Source: Selaginella moellendorffii (taxonomy: Eukaryota; Streptophyta; Lycopodiopsida; Selaginellales; Selaginellaceae). From it: a stretch of DNA of 64,000 bases. The position numbers were made by a program, and so were the translations under genes. Below the pieces are notes generated by a model that ran no database searches, had not been told where the DNA came from, and saw only the letters and a list, made by a program, of their open reading frames with translations. Location: contig NW_003314264.1 of NCBI RefSeq assembly GCF_000143415.4, positions 388,124 through 452,123 on the forward strand, given 5' to 3'. This document shows, in pieces, positions 44,036 through 59,000 of the stretch (positions are counted from its first letter, which is position 1; every line of letters begins with the position of its first letter).

Positions 44036-44046
44036 TTTAGGGTTTA
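44036..44046 (-). promoter_or_regulatory. Telo-box before Lon
   Basis: On the coding strand TAAACCCTAAA, a telo-box, about 92 bp upstream of the Lon start codon and in the 160-bp gap after the PRP16 stop. Confidence 0.55.
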
Positions 44047-44104
44047 TCAAAACGTAGAATAGTTAGTCAAAAACGAGGGAGGGGATTATATTAGTTTATC
44101 ATAG

Positions 44105-48378
<4,274 letters not shown>

Positions 48379-48511
48379 AGCGCCCTCCCAAGCCCTAGGG
48401 GATCCCCTGTCAAAACCTAGGGCTTTAGCTCAGATAGATTCGTTTATTCCCGTAGAATATTCGAGAAATTGTTTGACATTCCCGCGTTTTGCAATTCTAA
48501 AAGAAGATTGA

Positions 48512-49634
48512 TCAATGGTTCGCAGTGAGCTTGGAAACATCTACTGCTGGGATTTCTAGGGTTCTTGATTCTTCCTTAATCTTCTCAAGCTCCAATTTGG
48601 CAGCATCGTCATCCATGGGAACTTGGGCTTTAGACAGCGCCTAAAAGAAAAAAGTTTAAAATCTAGATCTTAAAAGATTCCAAGGATAAAAGAGGAATAA
48701 GTACCTTCTCTAGATTGGAGATCCTCTGTGACTGCGATGCGATCCCAACCTCAAGCCTCTGAAGAACATGAAGCACCGCGAGCAAATGGCTGCTCACATT
48801 CCCCGCGCAGTGTACCTCCACCGTCCCCTGTGGCAGCCGGTCCACGCAGCCAACGTGGTGGAACGGACACGTCACCATCTTCATGGGGCACACGCTCACG
48901 CAGTGCCTGTCCATGTCAGCCCTGGCCACGCTCTGGCCACACCCCTGCTCGCACGTCAGCACCTTGAACGCACACCTGGCGTCGTGCCCGCCGCCCTGGA
49001 CCGCCGAGTAGACGTCCGTACAGCCCTCGTTGGTACACGTGGTGGGGCGGAGCGCGCAGCGCGCCTTGTGCGCCGCCAGCTCCTCGCTCGACCCAAACCT
49101 CATCTCGCAGTGCGCCACCATGCTCCGGTCGATGCGCCGCAGCAGCGATCTGGCCAGCATCTCGCGCCGCCCCACCATCCAGGCGCCCGATCGATCCAGC
49201 TCGCCCACGAACTCCTCGATCTTGTCCTCCTTCTTGTCGTTGCTGAGGATCCGGCTGGAGACGCGTGCCAGGAGATTGGCCTTGGAGCGCACGAATCCAT
49301 CCAGGAACCCCTGCAAGATCTTCATGGGTTTTGGGGCCTGGACGCGATCGCTCAGGCTCCCCAGCGCCGCGCCGGCGTACTGCTGGCTCTGGCTCTCCAG
49401 GCTCTCGATCAGCTCCCTCTTCAAGTCGCCCACCACCGAGCCCGGCTGATTGAACGGATCCCCAATCGTCTTCTCCACGCACGCCGCCGCCAGCGTCAGG
49501 AGCAGCAGCCCCGTCGCCTTGTGGAGCTGCTCCACGTCGTAGTAGCCGCATTCCTGGAGGATGATCGGCGATAGCTCCTCCTCCTCCTTTTTCTCCTCCA
49601 CCACTACACTCTTTTGTTCTTCCTCGCCAGCCAT
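48512..49634 (-). CDS. TRAF-type zinc-finger protein
   Basis: Two exons, start 'MAGEEEQKSVVVEEKKEEEE' at 49634. The first ~170 residues are helical ('GLLLLTLAAACVEKTI', 'MKILQGFLDGFVRSKANLLA'). Cys/His-rich TRAF-type fingers then run from 'MVAHCEMRFGSSEELAAHKA' through 'CALRPTTCTNEGC', 'CAFKVLTCEQGCG' and 'CPMKMVTCPFHHVGCVDRL'. A coiled coil ('HLLAVLHVLQRLEVGIASQS') and a short second exon ending 'VDVSKLTANH' close it. There is no RING finger, so E3 ligase activity is not indicated. Similar TRAF-finger-only proteins are widespread in plants and of unknown role. The in-frame codon at 49652 is GTG, so I chose the ATG. Confidence 0.75.
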
Positions 49635-49984
49635 CGCTAGATCCCCTTTCACCCGATCTAAACTTTTAGGTGAAACGAAGCCTAGCTTTTAAGACGCAGA
49701 ACAACGTGAACACAGAGAAAGTTGGCAGCACGACTTTTACTCGGCCTTCATTCCAATGTGGACGCACGACCGTAAATACTCTTTGTTGTCAAGTCGCACT
49801 CCTCGTTTGCGAGCCAACGAGCGAGGAGATTCGATGCAACATAGTCATTAGAGTTGCCAACAAGTCAGTGTGAGTGATTTTCACTAAGTCCCACTGCATG
49901 CGACATTGTTTGGTCATTGAGAGATCATGAGATCATGATTTGTTTCACTTCCATCATCTTTGGACAAAAGATAGATACTCCTTC
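49635..49984. other. Intergenic gap, nothing recognised
   Basis: 350 bp between the TRAF-type gene start and the trihelix gene stop. No RNA gene, repeat or coding exon is visible; it should contain the promoter of the TRAF-type gene. Confidence 0.6.
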
Positions 49985-51094
49985 CTACGTACTCCGCTTG
50001 GGTCGAGAGCTCGCTCTGCCTGCCAAATTCTCGAACAAATCCATTTGCATCTTGGTCCGCCGCAGCTCCAGCTCGCACAGCATCTCGGTCCGCTTGAGCT
50101 CCATCTGGATCAGCATCTCCGTCCGCTTGAGCTCCACCTCGTGCATCTGCGCCCGCCGCGCCTCCATCTCCATCCGCACCCTCTCGTTGTCCCTCTGCAG
50201 CTCCACCTTGCACTCCTCGATCTTGATCAGTGTCTCGCTCAGGTACTTGAGCGCCGCTCCCAGGTCCGAGGACGAGCTCTCCCGCCCGCGCTTCCGGCTG
50301 CCGCCGCCGCCAGACTTTGATCTCGGCGACGCCGTCTCGTCCCTGTCCGTGCTCTTCCCAGACTGCGATGTGTAGGAGGTGTCGTTCCTCTCGTCGTCGC
50401 CCATGCCATGAACGCTCCGGGCTTCGATCAGCTCCAGTCCGTGATGCTGGTGCTGCTGGTGATGATGCTGGTGCTGGTGATTGCTCATCACGACTCCAAA
50501 TCCCACTGCTGGAGCAGTCGTGGTTGCAGTAGCACCATCCTCGTCAACAACGTGAGAGTTGTGTTGGTGTCGATGAAACGCTGAGTGTTCCTGGCTGCTC
50601 TTCGCGTCGGCCGAGGCTTTGTCATTGGCATTGTTGCCTCCACCACCAGCAGCGCCGCCGCCGCCGCCGCCAAACATCATGTTGAGGCGATCATACCACG
50701 GCCATTTCGACTGCCCGAGCACCGCCACCACCTTCTCCTGCCGAAACTTGCCCCTCAGCTTCTCGATCTTGTGGCGGCACTGGTCGCCAGTCTTGGGCAC
50801 CCCGCACCGATTGCCCAGCTCCGCCCCGACCTCGTCCCAGTTCTTGGCCTTGAGATTGCCCCGCCGCAAGCTGTTCCACTTCTCCTCAAACACATCGATG
50901 AGCACGTCGGTGGCGGCGTCCGTCCACGCGGACTTGCCGTTGATGGGGATCTTGGACATGCGCTCCAGCTCGTGGAGATGGTGGTGGTGGTGGTGATGCG
51001 CGTGCTGGAGATCCTCCTTCATCAGCTGCGGCAAGCACGCGGCGATGGGCGTCGGCTGCTGCGGATTCGCCTCCGCGAATGGATGCAGCGCCAT
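49985..51094 (-). CDS. Trihelix transcription factor (SIP1-type)
   Basis: An intron-less 369-residue protein. The trihelix DNA-binding domain spans about residues 54-122: 'SAWTDAATDVLIDVFEEKWN', 'RGNLKAKNWDEVGAELGNRC', 'KTGDQCRHKIEKLRGKFRQE', 'SKWPWYDRLNMMFG'. The spaced Trp residues are intact. His-rich and Gly-rich low-complexity regions follow ('HQHQHHHQQHQHHG', 'GGGGGGAAGGGG'). The C-terminal coiled coil contains an 11-residue motif repeated three times ('ELKRTEMLIQM', 'ELKRTEMLCEL', 'ELRRTKMQMDL'). Single helical domain plus C-terminal coil is the plan of the SIP1 clade, which binds GT-type promoter elements in the nucleus. Target genes unknown. Confidence 0.9.
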   Translation of the reverse strand: MALHPFAEANPQQPTPIAACLPQLMKEDLQHAHHHHHHHLHELERMSKIPINGKSAWTDAATDVLIDVFEEKWNSLRRGNLKAKNWDEVGAELGNRCGVPKTGDQCRHKIEKLRGKFRQEKVVAVLGQSKWPWYDRLNMMFGGGGGGAAGGGGNNANDKASADAKSSQEHSAFHRHQHNSHVVDEDGATATTTAPAVGFGVVMSNHQHQHHHQQHQHHGLELIEARSVHGMGDDERNDTSYTSQSGKSTDRDETASPRSKSGGGGSRKRGRESSSSDLGAALKYLSETLIKIEECKVELQRDNERVRMEMEARRAQMHEVELKRTEMLIQMELKRTEMLCELELRRTKMQMDLFENLAGRASSRPKRST

Positions 51095-51328
51095 CGCACC
51101 GATTCCAAAACCTAGACGCCGTCGATGCAGTGGCGATGGGATTGCCCGCTGGAACTGCTAAGTGATCTGAGCTCACCCGTACTCAAATTGGGCCACCGCT
51201 CCTCCGTGTCGCCACCGCCGCTCCGCCCCACCGCCGCCTGGAAACCGCGTCGAGCCCTAAATCACCGACTAATCTGGCGGCTGGCTCGTTTGACTACTGG
51301 CGCGCTTAGAGATTCCGGTCACGTGATC

Positions 51329-51410
51329 GTCGCTTTGGCCGAGTGGTTAAGGCGTGTGCCTGCTAAGTACATGGGGTTTCCCCGCGAGAGTTCGAATCTC
51401 TCAGGCGACG
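51329..51410 (+). tRNA. tRNA-Ser (GCU)
   Basis: 82 nt with acceptor stem gtcgctt (51329-51335) pairing with aggcgac (51403-51409), including one G-T pair. A-box tggccgagtggttaagg and B-box gttcgaatc are intact, the anticodon loop ctgctaa gives GCU, and the long variable arm is typical of tRNA-Ser. There is no intron. A T5 run at 51424-51428 is the Pol III terminator. It sits in the 393-bp gap between the divergent trihelix and prolidase genes. Confidence 0.96.
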
Positions 51411-51487
51411 CTTCTATTAATTATTTTTCTTTAACTTAAAAGACATTTTTTAAGTTCTTTTAAGGTCATTTGGGTTTGTTTGTAGCT

Positions 51488-53746
51488 ATGGCGCGGCACA
51501 GGCCGCCTTCTTTCTCTATGCTGCGAGAAATGCACGTCCACAATCGGAAGAAGCTGCAAAACGCGATGGCGGAGAAGCTCAAATCGATCGGCCAGCGCCT
51601 TGCTGGTGTGGTTCTTCTCCAGGTTAGAATTTCGTTTCTTTGATTGTTCTGATGATCGAAGCGTGATTTAGGGGGGAGAGGAGCGCTACAGAGATTGCAC
51701 TGATCACCTCGAGCTCTTCAGGTATGCATGTACCTTGCTATGCTCGAATCAAAGATTGAGATAGCATGTGAGAATTTACAGGCAAGAGAGTTTTTTTGCG
51801 TACCTGTTTGGAGTCAGAGAACCGGGATTCTATGCTGCCATTGTATGTTCATGCTCATTTAATTCTCTTCGTTTCGTACTGATTTGTTTGCTCCAGGACA
51901 TTGCCACCGGCCAGTCGATTTTATTTGTTCCTCGGTTGGATCCAGATTATGCTGTCTGGCTTGGAGAAATTCACCCTCCATCTTTCTTCAAGGTGATCGT
52001 CCTTTAAGAAACATTGTGCTTCCTTCTCTTTTTCTTTTTCTTTTCTTAAAGCAAGGTTTATCACAGGAGAAATACGGGGTGGATGCTGCTTACTACGTCG
52101 ATGAGATGGTTTCTGTCCTTAGAAAATTTGACGCTTCGCTCTACTTGCTGCATGGTCTTAACACGGATAGCAATAGATACTGCAAGCCTGCGACGTTCCA
52201 AGTAAGTCAGGTACCAAGGCTTCTTATTGAGCTCTTTCGTCCAGGGAACAGAAGGATTCGAGCAGGACACCAAGGTTTTACATCCTGTTTTAAGCGAATG
52301 CCGTGTTATCAAGTCGGAACTAGAACTCGAGCTCTTGCGATATGTCAATGAAGTTAGCTCTGCGGCTCATGTCAAGGTTTGTTTTCTTCTTTCCTTGTAA
52401 AGACCAAGAACTCCTTTTCTGTCTCGTTTTACTGAAGGTAATGCGCTCGGCTCAGCCCGGTTTAAAGGAGTACCAGCTTGAGAGTACCTTTCAGCATTAC
52501 TGTTACATGGAAGGCGGCTGTCGAGAGTGCTCCTATACATGCATATGTGCCACTGGCGAGAACAGGCAAGAAGTTCTTTCATTCTCTCTCAATACTTTTC
52601 TTGTTTTTTTATACAGTGCTGTTTTACATTATGGACATGCAGCAGCCCCTAATGACCAGGTTTGTAACTTAACCACTATCTCGTGACCACATGGTTGCTT
52701 TTGGAATGGTTATTTTTGTAGATTGCAAGTGATGGAGCTATGGCGCTTCTAGACATGGGTGCTGAATACCATTTTTACGGTTCGGATATAACATGCTCAT
52801 TTCCTGTGAACGGGAAGTTTACAGAAAAACAACGATTGATCTATACAGTACGATATTGCTTAAATCCATTTATTGTGACTAAAATTGTAATCTCGCAGGG
52901 AGTCCTGGAGGCTCAGAAGGCTGTTATCTCCAAAATGAAGCCTGGAATCAGTTGGGTAGCGATGCACAAGTAAAAACTCTCCATGTGTTATGGCTCATGA
53001 GTTTTTTTTTTGTAACTGGAGATGTGCTTCTTTGTAGGCTTGCTGAGACGAAGATTTTGGAAGCACTGAAAACTGCAGGCTGTCTAAAAGGGTATGACGG
53101 TGTTCTTCTTTTTCGTTTCTCATGCAGATGCTCGAATCGCTCTATGCAGCAATGTAGAAGATATGATGGAAAACAGGCTGGGAGCGGTGTTTATGCCGCA
53201 CGGTCTCGGTCATTTTCTTGGATTGGATACTCATGATCCGGGTGGCTACCCGCAGGTATCTAGTGTCTGTGGAAACGAAGACAAAGAATCTAATTTTCGT
53301 GCTCTTTTTTGGTTGCCAGGGCATGTCAAGGATCAATGAACGAGGTCTTGCGTCCTTACGAACAGTTCGAACTTTGGAAGCTGGCATGGTGAGAGACTAT
53401 ATAGTTCGTTTCTCAAATCTGAACACGACTGCTTTTGTGGTATGAAGCTGATCACCGTGGAGCCAGGCTGCTACTTTATAGACGCAGTGCTGGACCCAGC
53501 TCTGGAAGACCCGGTTCTCTCCAGGTTCCTAAACAGAGAAGCCATCGACAAGTTTAGAGGCTTTGGTGGAGTGCGACTCGAAGACGATGTGGTACCATTG
53601 GATTTACGACTTTTCTCTCCAAACACTGAAATATGTTTGGCTTGCAGATTGTGACTTCCGATGGCTGCGAAAACTTGACAAATTGTCCGCGCGAGATTTC
53701 GGACGTGGAAGACGTCATGGCTGGAGGACCTTGGCCTCGCACCTGA
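51488..53746 (+). CDS. PEPD: Xaa-Pro dipeptidase (prolidase, M24B)
   Basis: About 14 exons, start '[20 protein letters not shown]'. The N-terminal creatinase-like domain has '[20 protein letters not shown]' and '[20 protein letters not shown]'. The pita-bread metallopeptidase domain has '[20 protein letters not shown]', '[12 protein letters not shown]', '[19 protein letters not shown]' (two metal Asp), '[20 protein letters not shown]' (His), '[13 protein letters not shown]' (Glu) and 'GGVRLEDDV' (Glu). All dinuclear-metal ligands are present. It cleaves Xaa-Pro dipeptides in the cytosol, recycling proline. There is no targeting signal. The length (~480 residues) fits the eukaryotic family. 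A tRNA-Ser gene ends 77 bp upstream of the ATG. Confidence 0.92.
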
Positions 53747-53824
53747 TAGAGAGCGCGCATGTAAGAAGAAAGCAAACGAAAAAGAAAATTTACAACCAGG
53801 TATCACAGTGGCCAAGTGTTTCCA

Positions 53825-53835
53825 GGGTTTAGGGG
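53825..53835 (+). promoter_or_regulatory. Telo-like motif before plastid bL19
   Basis: GGGTTTAGGGG lies 34-44 bp upstream of the bL19c start codon. It resembles a telo-box (CCCTAAACCC on the other strand) but lacks the full nine-base core, so it is a weak call. Confidence 0.35.
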
Positions 53836-53868
53836 TTCTTGCGTTAATGTGTGGATAAGGTTGTGGCG

Positions 53869-54896
53869 ATGGCGTCGGCATGCTGCGTCCACCAGGTACG
53901 AGAATGCATTGGGCTCGTAGAAGCGCTCCTCATCGTCTCTCTTTGCCGCTCTAGATTTCCAGTCTTTCGCTGGGCAGCAAGCTGCAAGAGTTTCAAGATA
54001 GGCGTAGTGGTGCTGCTACCACACATTCCTCCTCCTCGGCAGTGCTGGGCTCCAGGACATGGAAGTTTTGCTCGTACAACCATCGTAGATTAATGCTACA
54101 GTCGGCACCAACACCGAGGAGTGGCGCTTCTTCCATCGTCAAGAGCCAGAGACTAGCGGCGGCAGGCATGGTTAGAACGATTGCGACTACTCCGGATTCG
54201 GAGGTGGGAGCGTCCGACACCGAGGGAGACTCGACAACTTCGGAGGTAGCCGAGGTCATTGATGTGGAAGCGGAGGAAGGAGCTGAAGATACCGAAGAAG
54301 TAAAGAAGAGCTTGAGGCAACCAAAGGTGAAGAAGAAATCGCTGGTTCACATTCTAGAGGTGGGTAAGTTCTTCCAGTTCGATCATTCACTCTTATCATG
54401 TTTTCCCTGCTATCTTTTTGTCCTCCTCTTTTTCTTCGAGCAGGCACTTCACAAGCAGGCAATTGAGGAAGCCACAAAGGATAGAGACATTCCAGACCTC
54501 AGACCAGGATATGTAGTGCAGATCAGACTCGTAAGTCGTCTCTCTCTTCTTTTTCTTCTTCTTTTTTTCAAGTAATTGGATCTTCAACTTCTACTGCAGG
54601 AAGTTCCAGAAACAAAACGCAGGGTGTCTCTCCTTCGAGGGATTGTGATTTGCCGCAGGAACAATGGAGTGAACACGACGTTCACAATCAGGAGAATCTT
54701 TGCTGGTGTTGGCGTTGAGATGGTCTTTCCTCTGTAAGTTTTTAACCTGTTTCCTAGTAGTGTGTGATCTCATGATCCATCTCTTTGCAGATACTCCCCC
54801 AACATCAAGGAGATAACCGTGCTACAAAAGAAAAAAGTGAGACGAGCCAAGCTTTACTATTTGCGTAAGAAGCTGGCCAGGTTCTCAACCTTCTGA
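53869..54896 (+). CDS. RPL19: Chloroplast ribosomal protein bL19
   Basis: Five exons; exon 1 is only 27 nt (53869-53895) and the next starts at 53955. The first ~120 residues are a Ser/Arg-rich transit peptide followed by an acidic spacer ('[20 protein letters not shown]'). The mature bL19 domain reads '[20 protein letters not shown]', '[20 protein letters not shown]', '[20 protein letters not shown]', '[20 protein letters not shown]' and '[13 protein letters not shown]', matching bacterial and plastid L19 over its whole length. It is a 50S subunit protein at the subunit interface. The acidic spacer is longer than in bacterial proteins, as usual for nuclear-encoded plastid copies. Confidence 0.93.
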
Positions 54897-54999
54897 GTAC
54901 CATGCTTTTTGAATGTAAATTCATCTCGTCAACGAGGCCAATTGCCAAGTCGAAGTAGCATTCCTTGTTAGCTCTCAAAATCGAAATCAACAGGCTTGC

Positions 55000-57605
55000 T
55001 CAGGTAAGTTTCTTCCCAAGTTCTTCTAAGACAACTCTTGCAGCGTTGCGACCAGCCGCGGCCATGACACCTCCACCAGGATGGGCACCAGAGCCGCAAA
55101 GATAAAGACCGTCGAGAGGAGTTTTGTATCCAGACCTGTGATGAGTTAAAAGTAAGCTGTGGTTTCCTCAAAGCATATAACTTACCAGCCTTTAACAGGT
55201 CGTAGAAGAAAGAGCGAGTCCAAGCTCATGGCACCGTGAAAGACGTTCCCTCCCGTCAATCCAAAAATGCGTTCCAAGTCGGGTGGAGCCAGCATCTCAA
55301 AGTCAATGACAGAGGATTTAAATCCAGGTGCGTACTCCTCAACCAGATCGAAGCATCGGTTTGCAAAGCTTTCCTGTTTCATACAAAACTTAGCAGATAT
55401 GAGACTTCCAAGAGTTTGTCACGTACTCTGGTTTTGGGGTCTTCCCAGCCTCCGTCCTTGAGATGATAAGGCGTGTATTGCACGAACATGTTGATGACAT
55501 GCTTTCCTGTGGCAAAAAAGTATAGCCAGTGAAGAGTTTTATTTGATGGGTACCAGGTGGGGATATGGTTCCATCCAACGCAGACGGTATGGTCATCTCA
55601 ATTACTGGTCTGGTTGATGAGTAACCATTACAGGCGTCCTTATGTGCTGTTAGAAGGTCCTGCATGCTACAGAACAGGCAACTTCGAGAATTTCTAGAGG
55701 CAAAGTTCTTACTTGTCTGCTCCAAGATGTATCGTTCCACGGTGTTCCGGCCCAGGGTCTTCTTGGCCTTTGCCGCTGCATGCTCGAAAGCGTGGTAACT
55801 CACTCACAGCCAGATTCAGCTTCGTTGTTCCCTGGATTTTCTACGTTTGACAAGCAACGCAGGAATAAGTTGTTAAGACTTACCGATTGGTAGTCAATCT
55901 TACTGATCTCGTTGAGGAAGTCCTCACGAAGTACACCACTCGGAACCATTTTCTGTACCAAAAAAAAAAAAAAAAAACGCGTTTGGTTTCATTTCAACCA
56001 TCATCGGGTCGACATACCAAGAACGTTGTCGCCGCTGTTGCATTTGAGAGAACTCGTTTGGCTTCGATGTGTGTGCCATCTTCCAGAGTCACCTGGCAAA
56101 GCAAAGCTCTTGAAGTTGGAGCTTGAAATAAAATAGAGAGTTCTTACTCCTGTCACAGATGCGCTATCACCGCTGCTTGCCTCCACAATAAACTTGTCAA
56201 CCTTAACGTTTCCATCCCTGCCTGAGTGAGAAAGGATCACCCTACAAAACAAGTAGAAAAAGAAAGCAAACGAACAAACCTTGGCATTGGTCACCAGAGT
56301 TGCTCCTGCTTCTTTTGCTGCCGCTGCTATGGCCATCGAGATAGATCCCATCCCACCTTGAACATATCTAGAGTTTTTCTCCAGGAACTCTAGGATTAGA
56401 CTCCAAAGACAAGGATGAATTCGACAACTTACGACCAGATTCCACGAGCTCCCTCGGTTTCTCCCATTACGTGGTGAAGAAGAACGTAGCCGCTTCCAGG
56501 GGTGTCAACACTTCCCTGTGGCATCAAAGAGTATGGAAATGATCCAACTTCTAGAGGTAAGTTTCATCTCACCATGGTACCAATGATGGCATCTGTAGCA
56601 AGCGTTACTTTGAGCAGATCTGACTGAAAGAAAGAAAACATGAAATCACTTCAAATCATTGTGATTTTACCTCGAACCAGTTGTCGAGGACTCTAGAGGC
56701 TGGAGCGAGCAGGAGTTCCATGAAAGCACTGTCAGGAAAGAACAGACAACTCTGAACATAAACCCGCATGAAAACCTTACACCATGTCTGCTTGGCTCAT
56801 TCCAAAGCTCCGGTTGACCATGCCAGCAAGAACTTTAAGCCGAGAGACATGGCTTGTCAAGGATGCTTTGCTCGACACCTCGGGTGGAACCGTATCCACG
56901 AGAGGCGCAATGAAGGAACTGAACTTCTCGAGCCGTTGCTCATACCTGCGAGCTTTCATGGAAACGATGTTAGCTATCACGACAGTTTCTATACCACCTT
57001 GGATATGCATCAGCGTCCTTCTTTGAAAACTTAGAGATCTCGCTGTGATTCAAACCAGCATCCGGTCCCATGAGCAGATAACTCCCATCCAAACTGGGTG
57101 TAAACGACGAAGGGTTCCTTGGCAGAAGCTTCATGCCATGCTTGTGAAGCTCCAGCTCCCTGGGAAAAGAAAGATATAAAAACTAACTCTAGAGAATCGA
57201 GAAAAGCGAGAGAGAAAGAACCAACTTGATCACAGATGGACGAAGCAAGCTTTGGAGGTAGCTACAGCGAGAAAACTTAAATCCGGGAACAATCTCCTCA
57301 GTGACAGCAGCGCCGCCAAGGACATGCCTCCGCTCCAGCACCGCCACCGCCAGTCCCGCTCTCGCGAGATAGGCCGCCGCCGTGAGCCCGTTGTGACCAC
57401 CTCCCACGACCAATGCATCCCATTTCCTAGATCATGTCGTGGATTCTTAGGCAAGAAACACGAAAAAAACGCGCTACCTCTGCGCAATCCAGCCGCTGCC
57501 CTTCTCCGCGGCGTCGCTCACGAGATTGGTGGAGAAATTCCTCATCTGAGACGAAGAAGAAAACTCTGAGAAAAGCGAGATCGAAGAGAACTCCGCGACT
57601 GACAT
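55000..57605 (-). CDS. PYROXD2-like FAD oxidoreductase (phytoene desaturase fold)
   Basis: A gene of about a dozen exons starting '[20 protein letters not shown]' at 57605. That leader and the second Met ('[16 protein letters not shown]') suggest organelle targeting. The FAD motif is '[20 protein letters not shown]' with '[20 protein letters not shown]' directly behind. Further on are '[20 protein letters not shown]', '[16 protein letters not shown]', '[20 protein letters not shown]', '[20 protein letters not shown]' and the C-terminal '[20 protein letters not shown]'. These are features of the PYROXD2/CrtI-like family. Human PYROXD2 is mitochondrial; the substrate is not known. It is unlikely to be a carotenoid enzyme. 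One intron holds an A18-19 run near 55956. Confidence 0.88.
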
Positions 57606-57691
57606 CTTTTTATTTTATCTCCTTTTTAAACTCTATCAAACAAATGGTAAGGAGTGCTTAGAACTAGCAGTAGCAAGAGCAGCTCTTGAAC

Positions 57692-59000
57692 TTAGAGATT
57701 GGCCAGGGTCCGGACGTTCATCGGGAACGCGTATCTTAAGTCTCCCTGCCAGAACCTCTGAGCGGCGATGCGGTTGAAGGCATCGGTCGGGTGAGCCGTG
57801 TCCCAGAACAAGTATCCCGACGGCTGCTGGCAGAACGTATCGGACGAGTAGCACCAGCGGTTCTGGGGTCGGCTGAAGTTCGGACAGCACGGGTGTGTGA
57901 CATTGCGCATTCCTGGAAAAACCAAGTAAGTTTCTCAGCTCTTCGTCCACAAAGATCGATAGAACCACGACTTTCTTACCGTAGAAAAGTGGCTGCTGGT
58001 GGACGTCCATCATGACTTGGAAGGCGTTGGCGTAGACAATGACGAGGCCTCTGAGCGTGCGCTGGAGAGTCTGGAGGAGATCAAACAGGCCCTGGTTGTA
58101 GTACCTGGCGGCGTTCAGGCCGACCGGGTTGCACCTCCCGTAAATCTGGTACATTGGCGCGCAGCCGAGAGCGTAGTTCGACGTGACGATCATCTTGCGA
58201 GCCCCGGCTCGGTAGAGTTGCTGAAAAGGAATAGTCAGAAGTTGGAAGCAGTCTTATTTGAATCAACGACAAACCTGGATCTTGGTTTGCATTTGGTACA
58301 GGAGGCTGGCACGAAAGCCGAAGGGAAGCGCTGTGGCATTGTGATCCAAAAGGTAGTCATTCACGTCGTTGTTGCCGATGTTTATGTAGAAGATGGATCT
58401 GGACACCAAGTACTCGGACAGCGTTCTTCCGAGCATCTGGTTCAGGTTCGTAACGTACATGTCGAAGCCGTTTACTTGGTCCGTGAACGTTAGAACTTCC
58501 CCTCCCTGTTCAAAGCGATCATGTAAGTAAGCTCCATTAAATTTTTTTCCAGTGAACTTACGATATGGGTAATGTTGAGGATTCCAGAGCCAGCCGAGCC
58601 GAAGTTTGCACCTCGAGTGATGTTGACGGAGTCCAAAAAACACGGAGGATACGACAGGCCGATGTAATCCGCTGCCACGAGAAGACGGGATAAGATTTCC
58701 ATCCATCTCCTTGTCTACTTTGCAATAAGAAGAAAACTTACCCAGGTAGTCCGTTACAATCCTTCCATCGGACCATCTTCCGGTGGCACGCCTCTCCTCA
58801 AAGTTTATGCCGTAAGGCTGATGGTTTGCTCGAGCAGTTGTGTTGAGATGGTTGTTGTTTCCGGAGTCCACAAACGAGTCGCCAAACACGAACATCATCG
58901 GCACGTTGAAAGCGGAAGCGCATGTCATGAACTCGCCAATGCCGATGACGAGCAGCAGGAAAGCAGAAACAAGCGTCGAGAAATTCTGCGAGCGCCTCAT
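57692..59000 (-). CDS. Secreted GDSL esterase/lipase
   Basis: Five or six exons, start 'MRRSQNFSTLVSAFLLLVIG' at 59000, a signal peptide. Block I is 'FVFGDSFVDSGNNNHLNTT' (Ser nucleophile), block II Gly in 'TRGANFGSAGSGILN', block III Asn in 'FYINIGNNDVNDYLL' and block V 'DTAHPTDAFN' (Asp-x-x-His). All SGNH residues are present. Cysteines in 'THPCCPNF' and 'NRWCYSSDTFCQ' match plant relatives. It hydrolyses acyl or acetyl esters in the apoplast; substrates of plant GDSL lipases (cutin, wax, xylan acetate) vary and cannot be deduced. The stop is 86 bp before the start of the oxidoreductase gene on the same strand. Confidence 0.93.

Noticed and set aside
48768-49574. 268-codon plus-strand frame
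   Set aside because: Antisense to the TRAF-type zinc-finger gene; His/Arg-rich shadow without motifs.
50585-51115. 176-codon plus-strand frame
   Set aside because: Antisense to the trihelix gene; it reflects the codon bias of the His/Gly-rich stretches.
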